From Maridesulfovibrio sp. (GTDB lineage Bacteria; Desulfobacterota; Desulfovibrionia; Desulfovibrionales; Desulfovibrionaceae), in NCBI RefSeq assembly GCF_963667685.1, contig NZ_OY763931.1, positions 124,001 through 188,000 of the forward strand: a stretch of DNA of 64,000 nt, given 5' to 3'. Made by a program: the position numbers and the translations under genes. The notes under the pieces were generated by a model that saw only the letters and a program-made list of their open reading frames with translations, made no database searches and had not been told where the DNA came from. Shown here piece by piece: positions 42,626 through 50,957 of this stretch (the stretch's first letter is position 1; each line of letters opens with the position of its first letter).

Positions 42626-43528
42626 ATGCAGTGTCGTTTTGGGGACAAAATCAAGTTCATCCCCGCACTTCTTCTGGTTTGTTGTCTGCTGATTCCTTCA
42701 CTTGCCATGGCCGGTCACGGTGAAGCCAAACCTGTTAAAAAAGGTATCCTGCTGGCTGCTTTCGGTTCCAGCATGCCGCAGGCTCAGGCTTCCTTTGATG
42801 CTATTGATGCCGCAGTGAAAAAAACTTTTCCCGGTGTGCCTGTCTATTGGTCCTTTTCTTCCGCTATCATTAGAGATGTGTTGGCTAAAGAAGGCCGTAT
42901 TGTTGATTCCCCGGCTATGGCCATGACTAAAATGATGGATGCCGGATTCACCCACGTCGCTGTTCAGTCATTGCATACCATCCCCGGTGAAGAGTACTCT
43001 GGAATTCTTGAAACCGTTAAAGCTTTCGAAGGCATGCCTAAGGGCATGAGCAAGGTTACCGTGGGTAAGCCGCTTCTCTATACCAATGACGACATGCTGC
43101 GTACTGTTGATGCCATTGTTGCCAATATTCCTAAAGACCGTAAGGCCAAGGACGCGGTTGTACTCATGGGCCATGGAACTCCCCATGCAGCAAATATCTA
43201 CTACCCCGCATCCCAGAACTACTTTTCCAAGGTTGATCCCAAGATTTTCGTTGGCACTGTAGAAGGTTCTCCTTCTCTTGATGATGTTAAAGTCCTGCTC
43301 AAGAATAGTAAGTCCAAAAAAGTATACCTCATGCCCTACATGTCCGTAGCCGGTGATCACGCCCGTAACGACATGGCTGGTGATGAAGATGATTCCTGGA
43401 AATCCGAATTGACCAAGGAAGGCTACAAGTGTGTTCCCGTTCTCAAGGGAACTGCTGAGTTTCCTCAGGTTGTTGAAATCTGGGTTGACCACCTCAAGGT
43501 AGCTTTCAAGCACCTTGGTGACCATTAA
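42626..43528 (+). CDS. cbiK: Periplasmic sirohydrochlorin cobaltochelatase CbiK
   Basis: The 300-residue product has a Sec signal peptide (about 1-29, ending in AMA) and the CbiK chelatase fold: GILLAAFGSSMPQAQ, VAVQSLHTIPGEEY with the catalytic histidine, and LMGHGTPHAAN with the second. The class inserts cobalt (or iron) into sirohydrochlorin. A periplasmic, heme-binding CbiK is known from Desulfovibrio vulgaris (CbiK-P). I chose the ATG at 42626 because GAGGAG lies six bases upstream; an earlier ATG at 42578 lies inside the riboswitch leader. It opens the B12-controlled operon. Confidence 0.93.
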   Translation: MQCRFGDKIKFIPALLLVCCLLIPSLAMAGHGEAKPVKKGILLAAFGSSMPQAQASFDAIDAAVKKTFPGVPVYWSFSSAIIRDVLAKEGRIVDSPAMAMTKMMDAGFTHVAVQSLHTIPGEEYSGILETVKAFEGMPKGMSKVTVGKPLLYTNDDMLRTVDAIVANIPKDRKAKDAVVLMGHGTPHAANIYYPASQNYFSKVDPKIFVGTVEGSPSLDDVKVLLKNSKSKKVYLMPYMSVAGDHARNDMAGDEDDSWKSELTKEGYKCVPVLKGTAEFPQVVEIWVDHLKVAFKHLGDH

Positions 43529-43544
43529 TTAAAATCAGGCGGTG

Positions 43545-44609
43545 ATGATGGTATTTATAGGTAATAGAAGGGCGCAGGCGGTTTTGGTACTGTCTCTGCT
43601 CGTGCCTGTATCCATCTTTGCCGCCTGTCTTTTCGGGGCCTATGGCACTGACTCAGTCCAGGTGCTGGCGGTTTTTAAATCTGCCCTCGGTATCGGGACG
43701 CAGAAGGTTGATCAAGCCCTGTCGTTCATTGTCATTGATCTGCGTTTGAGTCGGGTCTGCCTGTCGTTTCTGGTCGGCATGTCGCTTGCTGTGGCCGGGA
43801 CAGTCTATCAGGGTATCCTGCGTAATCCTCTGGCCGACCCTTTTACTTTAGGCGTAAGCAGCGGTGCGGCCTTCGGTGCCAGTCTGGCTATTTTTTCCGG
43901 TTCGACTCTGCTCGGTGCGGGACTCTGGTCCAGATTCGGGAATCTATTCCTGCCACTGGCTGCTTTGGCCGGAGCAATGGCCGCACTTGGCGCGGTGCTC
44001 ATACTGGGGCGTATCGGCGGCAGATTACGACGTGAAACCATGGTCCTTGCCGGGATTGTGGTGGCGACTTTTCTGTCTGCGTTGATTTCCCTGCTCAAAT
44101 CTCTTGATGAGGATTCTGTAACATCCATTGTTTTTTGGATAATGGGTAGCTTTCAGGGACGCGGCTGGTCGCATTTGCAGCTGTTCCTACCGTATTTCAT
44201 CGCCGGGCTGATCCCTCTGGTTTATTATTCACGTGAACTGGATATTCTTTCCCTTGGCGAGACTCAAGCCCGTCATCTGGGCATGGATGTTTCGCGTGTA
44301 CGGATGGCGCTTCTAATCGGTTCCGGTCTGCTGACCGGGGCGGCGGTGGCTGTTTCCGGGATTATCGGATTCGTGGGATTGATTGTGCCCCATCTTGTGC
44401 GCATGTTTCAGGGCGCTGAGCACAGGCCGCTGCTGCTTTCTTCCTCATTACTTGGAGGTTTGTTGCTGGTCTGGTCCGATGTTATTGCCCGTTCTCTGCT
44501 TTCCGGCGGCGAAGAACTCCCGGTGGGAGTGGTTACTGCTTTGCTTGGCGGACCGTTTTTCTGCATTGTGTTGCGTTCCGGTTTTAACACTGGAGCTAGC
44601 TCCGCATGA
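43545..44609 (+). CDS. FecCD/BtuC-type ABC importer permease
   Basis: The product (about 354 residues) has around 10 membrane spans and the BtuC/FecCD signature VAGTVYQGILRNPLADPFTLGVSSGAAFGA near residue 85, shown here in parts, plus GFVGLIVPHLVRM near 285. It forms the channel for vitamin B12, heme or ferric siderophores. Three tandem start codons (43542, 43545, 43548) follow AGGCGG, so the exact start is uncertain. Its last codons overlap the ATPase gene by 4 bp. Placement behind a cobalamin riboswitch favours a corrinoid or cobalt-related substrate. Confidence 0.85.
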   Translation: MMVFIGNRRAQAVLVLSLLVPVSIFAACLFGAYGTDSVQVLAVFKSALGIGTQKVDQALSFIVIDLRLSRVCLSFLVGMSLAVAGTVYQGILRNPLADPFTLGVSSGAAFGASLAIFSGSTLLGAGLWSRFGNLFLPLAALAGAMAALGAVLILGRIGGRLRRETMVLAGIVVATFLSALISLLKSLDEDSVTSIVFWIMGSFQGRGWSHLQLFLPYFIAGLIPLVYYSRELDILSLGETQARHLGMDVSRVRMALLIGSGLLTGAAVAVSGIIGFVGLIVPHLVRMFQGAEHRPLLLSSSLLGGLLLVWSDVIARSLLSGGEELPVGVVTALLGGPFFCIVLRSGFNTGASSA

Positions 44610-45382
44610 TTAATATCAGGAATTTAAAATCCGGATATGGTGGGCGCGAAGTTCTGCACGGGCTTAATCTGGAATTCCCGGCAGGCTCCATGACTGCTAT
44701 TCTCGGGCCAAACGGTAGTGGCAAGACCACTCTTGTTTCATCAATTTCAGGTGTCCTTTCCCCCCTTGAAGGTTCCATTGAAATTGAGGACAGGGCTGTG
44801 GATGTTTACCGTCCCCGTGAACTTGCCGGGATAATGGCCGTGTTGCCGCAGCGGGTGGACCCTGCTTTCGGCTTAACTGTGAAGTCTATGGTCATGATGG
44901 GACGCTATGCCCACGGTTCCGGCTTTTTCGGTTATGACGCAGAGGATGAGAAAATCTGCGCTGAGGCCATTCAACGGGTGGGGATCAGTCATCTTAAGGA
45001 TCGTTCTGTTGCTGAGCTTTCCGGTGGTGAATTTCAGCGCGTGCTCATGGCCCGCACTGTTGCCCAGCAGGCTCGGATTATGGTGCTGGATGAAGCTGCT
45101 TCCGGTGTTGATGTGGCCGGTAAGATCGAGCTTTTCGATCTTCTGAAACACATGAACAAGGAAGGAGCGACCATCGTTTGCGTTATACATGATCTTAATC
45201 TGGCAGCTCTTTATTTTGAACGGCTGGTTTTTCTTTCCAAAGGAAAGGTGAAGCTGGACGGTTCACCTGCAGAAGTAATTACAGAGGAAAATATTTCAAA
45301 TGTTTACCAGACATCTGTTGCGGTGGTTGAGCATCCCCGGCTCCGTGTGCCGCAGGTTCTTTTTTCTCCTGCTGCTGATTAG
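44606..45382 (+). CDS. ABC importer ATPase, BtuD/FecE type
   Basis: The 258-residue product has Walker A (LGPNGSGKTTLVS), the signature ELSGGEFQRVLMARTV and Walker B (IMVLDEAASGVDV). It drives the permease encoded directly upstream (4-bp overlap). Its C-terminal 27 codons overlap the binding-protein gene in another frame. The C-terminus EHPRLRVPQVLF is typical of BtuD/FepC-like proteins. Substrate is inferred from the cobalamin riboswitch context. Confidence 0.88.
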   Translation: MINIRNLKSGYGGREVLHGLNLEFPAGSMTAILGPNGSGKTTLVSSISGVLSPLEGSIEIEDRAVDVYRPRELAGIMAVLPQRVDPAFGLTVKSMVMMGRYAHGSGFFGYDAEDEKICAEAIQRVGISHLKDRSVAELSGGEFQRVLMARTVAQQARIMVLDEAASGVDVAGKIELFDLLKHMNKEGATIVCVIHDLNLAALYFERLVFLSKGKVKLDGSPAEVITEENISNVYQTSVAVVEHPRLRVPQVLFSPAAD

Positions 45383-46226
45383 TTTCGCAGGTAGCGCGCA
45401 GGCAGGAGTTTCCATTACCGATGATTTCGGCAATGAAGTTGTTCTACAACATCCTGCTAAGCGCATTGTCGCCTTGTATGGTTCTTTTAATGAGATTTTG
45501 TATGCAATGAATATGGGGGACAGGCTGGTAGCCCGCACAGCTGCGGATCACTATCCGGAGCAGATTAATACACTGCCGTCCATTGGAACGCATATGCGGC
45601 CCAACCCGGAGCTGATTGTCGCTCTGAACCCTGATCTTGTCCTGCAGATGGCCGGGCGCTCTCAGGCGGCGGCAGCCCTTGAACCACTGCGTACAAGGGG
45701 AATTCCCTGCGCCATGTTTAAGGTTTCGTCGTTTGGGGAAATGTTTTCCATGATCAGCAGGATTGGTGTTCTCTCCGGGGAACCGGGCGCGGCTGATAAA
45801 TTGATTGCTTCAATGAATGCACGACTGGATAAAGTGTTGCAGAACCATGCCGTTTCTGATCCCTTGCCGTCAGTCTTTTTTGAGATACGTTATCCTAATT
45901 TGCTGGCAGCGGGGCAGGGTTCCATAGTGAATGACATCATCCGCCATGCCGGGGGCGTGAATTGCGTTACCAATTCCAAGAAGATTGTGCGCATGGGGGA
46001 GGAAGAGTTGATGCGGATTAATCCGCAAAACTATGTTTATCAGACAGGACGCATGAATCCTTCCCCAGTTACACCGGAAGACCGCAGCCATTTCAAACTT
46101 ATTGAAGCGGTTCGCAGTAAAAGAATTTTAAAAGTGGATGAGTCTGTTTTTTCCCGGCCCGGTCCCAGAAATGTGGATGCCGTTGAAATTCTGGCGGAGT
46201 TCCTTTTTAATAATAAAGAGAAATAA
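45300..46226 (+). CDS. ABC importer substrate-binding protein, BtuF/FecB type
   Basis: The 308-residue product has a signal peptide (about 1-35, ending in SAQA) and the helical-backbone metal/corrinoid-binding fold: ITDDFGNEVVLQHPAKRIVALYGS split over residues 38-62, NPELIVALNPDLVL near 101, and the C-terminal ILAEFLF. The start at 45300 follows AGAGGA at a longer spacing and overlaps the ATPase gene by 83 bp, which is unusual. A GTG at 45345 has no ribosome site. Ligand: cobalamin, cobinamide or a metal complex; the riboswitch favours corrinoid. Confidence 0.83.
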   Translation: MFTRHLLRWLSIPGSVCRRFFFLLLLISFAGSAQAGVSITDDFGNEVVLQHPAKRIVALYGSFNEILYAMNMGDRLVARTAADHYPEQINTLPSIGTHMRPNPELIVALNPDLVLQMAGRSQAAAALEPLRTRGIPCAMFKVSSFGEMFSMISRIGVLSGEPGAADKLIASMNARLDKVLQNHAVSDPLPSVFFEIRYPNLLAAGQGSIVNDIIRHAGGVNCVTNSKKIVRMGEEELMRINPQNYVYQTGRMNPSPVTPEDRSHFKLIEAVRSKRILKVDESVFSRPGPRNVDAVEILAEFLFNNKEK

Positions 46227-46934
46227 ATGAGTAATTCTGGAAAAATATATGGCATCGGGGTCGGCCCCGGTGATTCTGACCTGTTGACTGTGCGCGCGGT
46301 GCGTGTGTTGGAAGATGTGGATGTGGTTTTTGCTGCTTCATCAACTAAAAATGAATATTCTCACTCCCTTAAAATAGCATCTGAATTTGTGCGCGATGAT
46401 TGTGAGGTCGTCCAATTAGGCTATCCTATGACCCGCGATAAAGAAGTTTTGACAGCGGCTTGGGAAGATAATTGCCGTATCGCGCTCAAGCATCTGGAAG
46501 GCGGCCGGAAAGCTGCTTTTCTGACCCTTGGAGATCCGTTGATTTATTCAACATTCGGCTACATGATGCAGACCATGAAACGTCTCTACCCCGAAGTTGA
46601 ATTTGATGTCGTTCCCGGTATTACATCCTATCAGGCTGCTGCGGCAAGATCTCAGCAGGTATTGGTTGAGTCCGGGCAGAACCTGTTACTCACGTCCGGG
46701 GTGGCTGATGCCGGAAAATTCGCAGAGTCATTAGACAGTGTGGATAATGCCGTGATCCTGAAAGCTTACCGTAATTTCCCGGAACTGCGCGATACGGTGA
46801 ATGAAATGGATAAGATGGATGTGAAGTTCTATACCCGTCTCGGTCTTGACGGTGAAGCTATTTATCTGGACATAAATGAAGTGCCGGAGAAGACTAATTA
46901 TCTTTCACTCATGTTGCTTACTGCCCGCAAGTGA
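46227..46934 (+). CDS. cbiL: Precorrin-2/cobalt-factor II C20-methyltransferase
   Basis: The 235-residue product starts directly after the binding-protein stop and has the tetrapyrrole methylase motifs GIGVGPGDSDLLTVRAVRVL, LTLGDPLIYSTFGYM and VVPGITSYQAAAA. It methylates C20 of cobalt-factor II with S-adenosylmethionine in the anaerobic B12 pathway. The precorrin-2 (CobI) and cobalt-factor II (CbiL) forms share this family; the cobalt chelatase in the same operon favours CbiL. The other cobalamin genes are not in the window. Confidence 0.9.
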   Translation: MSNSGKIYGIGVGPGDSDLLTVRAVRVLEDVDVVFAASSTKNEYSHSLKIASEFVRDDCEVVQLGYPMTRDKEVLTAAWEDNCRIALKHLEGGRKAAFLTLGDPLIYSTFGYMMQTMKRLYPEVEFDVVPGITSYQAAAARSQQVLVESGQNLLLTSGVADAGKFAESLDSVDNAVILKAYRNFPELRDTVNEMDKMDVKFYTRLGLDGEAIYLDINEVPEKTNYLSLMLLTARK

Positions 46935-46960
46935 GGGTAGCTAGCTGTTTTATGAATTTA

Positions 46961-46998
46961 AAAGGCCGTGAATCTTATGGATTCACGGCCTTTGTTTT
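46961..46998. terminator. Bidirectional terminator between cbiL and an aminotransferase gene
   Basis: A perfect 14-bp stem (AAAGGCCGTGAATC, 46961-46974, with 46980-46993) is followed by GTTTTTA; the minus-strand side is also T-rich. It serves both converging genes. Confidence 0.92.
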
Positions 46999-47948
46999 TA
47001 ACTCTTGATAATCGGTGTCCCTGTTTCGTGGAGGTCCTCTTTCAGTAATTCGCGCATGCGTTTGCTGATTGGGCCGGGGCGGACATCGTGGATGGGTTTT
47101 TTGTTGAAGCGGACAACACCTACTGCGTCAATGGAGGTCCCGCAGATAATTACTTCTTTGGCCAGCAGGATGTCTTCTTCGGAAATTGCCCTGAAATCAA
47201 CTTCAATTTCATTTTCGATGAGCTGAAGAGCGCGGGCAATGGTAGTCCCTGCCAAGGAATTGATGGCCTTGGGGGTATAAAGTTTGCCGTCCTGACTGAC
47301 GATGCAGACGTTTTCGGTAGCCCCCTCGGCAAGAAAGCCTAAATCATCAAAGCAGAATGGAATATCAAAGCCTTCTTCCTTGGCATTGATCTTCATCATG
47401 ACGTTGGGCAGGTAGTCTATTGACTTTATTGTTGCCAGATAGGGCTGTTTGGCCGGAACCTTACTCCTGAAGGCTGTTATGCCCTTCTCGTACCATGATT
47501 CCGGTCTAGGCTCGTGCTTGTAGACTACGATGTACAGGGATGGAACCGGACACTCGTAAGGATCAATACCGAATCCACCTGGACCGCGTCCGAGAAGGAC
47601 GCGTACGAGTCCGGAATCCACACCGGAAGCACCGGCAACCTCAAGGATGAGATTTTCTAGCTCTTCCCATGTGCATGGCGGTTCCAGACTGATGGTCCGT
47701 GCGGAACGCTTCATGCGGCGCAGATGCGGAGCCAGCTGGTAAAGTTTTCCATCCACGAATTTCATGGTTTCAAACACGCCATCACCGCGGTGGACAAGAT
47801 GGTCGTCCCAAGGCATGAGCATCAGTTTGGGGTCAGTACACACCAGACCGATACGGTGTTCGTAGAAAGCACATACTTTCTCGGTTCCCGCACGCATGGC
47901 GGAAAGCATTGCATCAATGTATTCGTTAGCGTCAACTTTTCTAATCAA
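46998..47948 (-). CDS. Class IV aminotransferase (branched-chain or aminodeoxychorismate lyase type)
   Basis: The 316-residue product is a fold-type IV PLP enzyme: HRGDGVFETMKFVDGKLY near residue 53, the PLP lysine in TIKSIDYLPNVMMK near 165, LAEGATENVCIV near 207 and GTTIARALQL near 235. Its family includes branched-chain amino acid aminotransferase IlvE, D-amino acid transaminase and PabC. The sequence alone does not settle which; the conserved GATENV and SIDYL patterns fit IlvE or PabC. It is a single gene with terminators near both ends. Confidence 0.8.
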   Translation of the reverse strand: MIRKVDANEYIDAMLSAMRAGTEKVCAFYEHRIGLVCTDPKLMLMPWDDHLVHRGDGVFETMKFVDGKLYQLAPHLRRMKRSARTISLEPPCTWEELENLILEVAGASGVDSGLVRVLLGRGPGGFGIDPYECPVPSLYIVVYKHEPRPESWYEKGITAFRSKVPAKQPYLATIKSIDYLPNVMMKINAKEEGFDIPFCFDDLGFLAEGATENVCIVSQDGKLYTPKAINSLAGTTIARALQLIENEIEVDFRAISEEDILLAKEVIICGTSIDAVGVVRFNKKPIHDVRPGPISKRMRELLKEDLHETGTPIIKS

Positions 47949-48083
47949 TTCCAGACTCCGTAAAATTATCTATACCCTTTCGGGGATCATGACCGCCATA
48001 TACTATCGCGGAATCCAATTCCGCAAAGTCGAATTACATTATCGCCAAAGGGCGGGATTTCGCAAGAGGGAATACCGGACCAC

Positions 48084-48119
48084 AAAAAAACGGTGAAGCC
48101 GGGCGGCTTCACCGTTTTT
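48084..48119 (-). terminator. Intrinsic terminator after asd
   Basis: CGGTGAAGCC (48091-48100) pairs perfectly with GGCTTCACCG (48105-48114), with A-run and T-run on the two sides, so it works in both directions. Confidence 0.85.
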
Positions 48120-48120
48120 A

Positions 48121-48240
48121 ATTCTTATGAGGCACCTTTTAATAAGTTCTGCAAAGATCAAAACAATTAAAAGTTTTTAAGGAGTCCTGAGAAATTTTTA
48201 GCAAAAGTTCTTTGGTCCCTGAAACGCCGCTTGCGGCATT
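48121..48240. repeat. Intergenic repeat, copy 6
   Basis: Contains TTAAAAGTTTTTAAGGAGTCC and CGCCGCTTGCGGCATTCC next to the asd stop. These match the AAAACTTTTT and palindrome parts of the other copies only loosely. Confidence 0.35.
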
Positions 48241-48241
48241 C

Positions 48242-49270
48242 CTATTTTACACGAACGAGATCGCGTGCGATCAGGGTCTCGGCGATCTGTACTGTGTTGA
48301 GTGCAGCACCTTTGCGGATGTTATCGGAAACGATCCACATGTTCAGGCCGTTTTCAATGGTTTCATCTTCGCGGATACGGCCGACGAAAACATCATCTTC
48401 CCCGGAGCAGTCAATGGCCATGGGGTAGAGATGCTTTTCGGGGTAGTCCACAACGGTTACACCGGGGAAGTTGGAAAGTAAGTTACGGCATTCCTCAACA
48501 GTAATTTTTTCCTCGGTCTCGATGTTTACGGACTCGGAGTGGCTGTAGAAGACGGGCACGCGTACAGTTGTAGCGGTGAGTTTGATGGAGTCATCGCCCA
48601 TAATTTTCTTGGTTTCGTTGACCATTTTCATTTCTTCTTTGGTGTAGCCGTTGTCCATGAATACATCAATATGCGGCAGGCAGTTGAATGCGATCTGGTG
48701 CGGGTAAACACTGGGGACCACTTCTTTGCCGTTGAAAAGTCTGCTGACCTGTGTTTCCAGTTCGTTGATGGCTTTCTGCCCGGTACCGGATACAGCCTGA
48801 TAGGTGGAAACAACGATACGTTTGATCTTTGCTGCATCGTGGATGGGCTTAAGCGCAACAACCATCTGAATTGTGGAACAGTTGGGGTTGGCGATGATGC
48901 CGGGATGCCAGTCAAGGTCTTCTGGGTTTACTTCAGGCACAACAAGGGGAATTTTGGGGTCCATGCGCCACTGGCTGGAGTTATCAACAACTACACAGCC
49001 CGCTTTTGCCGCGAGGGGTGCGAATTTTTCGGAGGTACCGCCGCCTGCGGAAAAAAGGGCCAGATCAAAACCTTCAAAGGAGTCTTCTTTCAGCTCGATA
49101 ACGGTCAGCTCTTCACCTTTGTAGGGAACTTTTGTTCCGGCGGAGCGAGAGGAAGAAAAAGGAACGATTTCAGATGCAGGGAAGTCGCGCTGCTCAAGCA
49201 CCTTGAGCATTTCACGACCAACCGCGCCTGTGGCACCTACAACAGCAACTCTGGGATTTTTGGTACTCAT
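48242..49270 (-). CDS. asd: Aspartate-semialdehyde dehydrogenase
   Basis: The 342-residue product has the NADP Rossmann motif (RVAVVGATGAVGREMLKVLE), LFSAGGGTSEKFAP near residue 75, the catalytic cysteine in NPNCSTIQMVVALKP near 130 and the conserved histidine region near 240. Asd makes aspartate semialdehyde, the precursor of lysine, threonine, methionine and diaminopimelate. GGAGG lies before the ATG. Length is typical for the short bacterial Asd. It is followed by metF upstream on the same strand with 92 bp between. Confidence 0.95.
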   Translation of the reverse strand: MSTKNPRVAVVGATGAVGREMLKVLEQRDFPASEIVPFSSSRSAGTKVPYKGEELTVIELKEDSFEGFDLALFSAGGGTSEKFAPLAAKAGCVVVDNSSQWRMDPKIPLVVPEVNPEDLDWHPGIIANPNCSTIQMVVALKPIHDAAKIKRIVVSTYQAVSGTGQKAINELETQVSRLFNGKEVVPSVYPHQIAFNCLPHIDVFMDNGYTKEEMKMVNETKKIMGDDSIKLTATTVRVPVFYSHSESVNIETEEKITVEECRNLLSNFPGVTVVDYPEKHLYPMAIDCSGEDDVFVGRIREDETIENGLNMWIVSDNIRKGAALNTVQIAETLIARDLVRVK

Positions 49271-49362
49271 AGCAATACCTCCGTATTCTTACCCCGGACT
49301 GTATAAAGTCCGGTTTATCTGTTAAATATTAAAGCAGAATTTCTGCCTATCCAATAGCCGTA

Positions 49363-50235
49363 TTAAAATTTTAATGCCTGGCCGATTTCAAGGCAGGCTT
49401 TAGCTCTATTCAGGGTGTAAAGATGCACTCCCGGCGCTCCGCCGTCCAGCAATTCCTGAGCCTGTTTTGTCGCGAATTCAATCCCCAGTTTGTAAACCGC
49501 ATCATCACCGCCTTCTGTGTGGGCTTTTTCCAGCGCGCTTAGGAATTTTCCGGGAATAGCCGCGCCGCACAGGGAAAGGATGAATTTTGCCGACTTGAGG
49601 CTCATGATGGGTAATACGCCGGGCACCACGGGAACATCAATACCGAATCCCTTCAGTCTGTCGCAGAAATCAAAATAGACGCGGTTATCAAAAAAGAGCT
49701 GGGTGATGATGAATTCCCCGCCTTCGTCGATTTTGTATTTCATCCACTTGAAGTCTTCCTTGATTGAAGGGGATTCAAGGTGCGCTTCCGGGTAACCCGC
49801 AACAGCAATACCTACTCCTGGATGTTTTTCTTTCACATAGGTGACTAAATCGGAGCCGTGCTTGAAAGTCTGGGTGTTGAAATCGAAATCCTCGGAGTCT
49901 GCCGGGGCATCGCCTCGCAGAGCAAGGATGTTTTCAACACCGACTTCCTGAAGTGCGGAAACAAATTTACTGATATTCTCCGGGCTGGCACCGACACAGG
50001 TTAGGTGTGCAAGAGGTTCAATGCCAGCATCCTGCTTCATTCTTTTAACAATTTCAAGTGAATTGTCCTGTGTTCCACCGCCTGCTCCATAGGTAACAGA
50101 TGCAAAAAGGGGATTTAGAACTTTAAGCTTATTCACAACCTCAAAAAAATTGGGCCAGGATTTGCGGTCTTTAGGCGGGAAAAATTCCAGAGAAATGAAC
50201 TGTTTGTTTTTATTGATCAAATCGATGATTTTCAT
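49363..50235 (-). CDS. metF: 5,10-methylenetetrahydrofolate reductase
   Basis: The 290-residue product is an FAD TIM-barrel reductase: FISLEFFPPKDRKSW near residue 14, VTYGAGGGTQDNSLEIV near 47, AHLTCVGAS near 76 and ILALRGDAPADSEDF near 104. It reduces methylene-THF to methyl-THF, for methionine synthesis and the methyl branch of the Wood-Ljungdahl pathway. GGAG lies six bases before the ATG. In this organism group MetF may be linked to acetyl-CoA chemistry, but no such genes are adjacent. Confidence 0.95.
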   Translation of the reverse strand: MKIIDLINKNKQFISLEFFPPKDRKSWPNFFEVVNKLKVLNPLFASVTYGAGGGTQDNSLEIVKRMKQDAGIEPLAHLTCVGASPENISKFVSALQEVGVENILALRGDAPADSEDFDFNTQTFKHGSDLVTYVKEKHPGVGIAVAGYPEAHLESPSIKEDFKWMKYKIDEGGEFIITQLFFDNRVYFDFCDRLKGFGIDVPVVPGVLPIMSLKSAKFILSLCGAAIPGKFLSALEKAHTEGGDDAVYKLGIEFATKQAQELLDGGAPGVHLYTLNRAKACLEIGQALKF

Positions 50236-50284
50236 GTTTAACTCCAGTGCCCCGCGGACTTATCAGGAATATCGGTAGGGCTGA

Positions 50285-50490
50285 TTTGATGCGCTTTGCG
50301 CTTATTGGTGTAAGTATTTTGCCGCTGGCGGACCTTAGGATAGGATTTTACAGACTGTTCCTGACATCCATAAAATCCTATTAAAAATGTTTGTTATACT
50401 GTTGCAATCCCTAAGACTTGAAGGAAAGCTTCGTGCCTAAAGGCTAGTGCAAGGACCTCAAAACTTTTTATTAGTACTAAGTCGTTTTGG
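50285..50490. repeat. Intergenic repeat, copy 7 and AT-rich gap
   Basis: This 270-bp gap contains GATGCGCTTTGCGC (50289 on), TGCCGCTGGCGGAC, AGGATTTTACAG...ATAAAATCCT as an imperfect inverted repeat and CTCAAAACTTTTTATTAGTAC near 50458. The motifs match copies 1-4. No gene is seen. Confidence 0.5.
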
Positions 50491-50511
50491 GCGAAATGTG
50501 CGGGGAGGGAT

Positions 50512-50919
50512 TTATTTATGAAGTTCCCGTTTCTTCAGCATTTCAAGAATTTCGAGATTTATAGGCAGGAATCTTACTTCAAGATTGCCGGTTAAATCAA
50601 ACCAGTCGAACTGCTGATTTTCCATAGAACGGACTTGGCCTGAAAATTCCCAGATGTCGAAAAAGCTCAGGTGCACTGTATATTCTGGATACTGTACAGT
50701 TTTTTCCATCCAGAAGTCAAAGTTTGTTGGCGTGATGCATAACTCTTCCTGTAATTCACGAACAAGGGCATCTCCGAGTGATTCATTCACTTCGACCTTT
50801 CCGCCGGGAAATTCCCACCATCCGGCATAATCCTTTCCTGCAGGACGTTCGGCAGAAAGAAACAGGCCGTCTTTCCAAATTATCCCGGCAATAACTTCAA
50901 TTGGATTTGTTTTTTCCAT
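50512..50919 (-). CDS. Nudix (MutT-like) hydrolase
   Basis: The 135-residue product has the Nudix box GGKVEVNESLGDALVRELQEEL (residues 38-59, cited here as GX5EX7REUXEE) within WWEFPGGKVEV. MutT-type members remove oxidised dGTP from the nucleotide pool; others clean up dinucleotides. N-terminal EVIAGIIWKDG fits MutT/8-oxo-dGTP diphosphatase. It starts 38 bp after the ABC-F gene on the same strand, so it may be co-transcribed. Substrate is not certain. Confidence 0.88.
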   Translation of the reverse strand: MEKTNPIEVIAGIIWKDGLFLSAERPAGKDYAGWWEFPGGKVEVNESLGDALVRELQEELCITPTNFDFWMEKTVQYPEYTVHLSFFDIWEFSGQVRSMENQQFDWFDLTGNLEVRFLPINLEILEMLKKRELHK

Positions 50920-50957
50920 TATAATAATATGTTGGCAAAGTTACAGAGTTAAGAACT

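Noticed and set aside
48539-49306. A 255-codon open frame on the plus strand inside asd
   Set aside because: It is the shadow of Asd on the other strand; no domain, no ribosome site and no context of its own.
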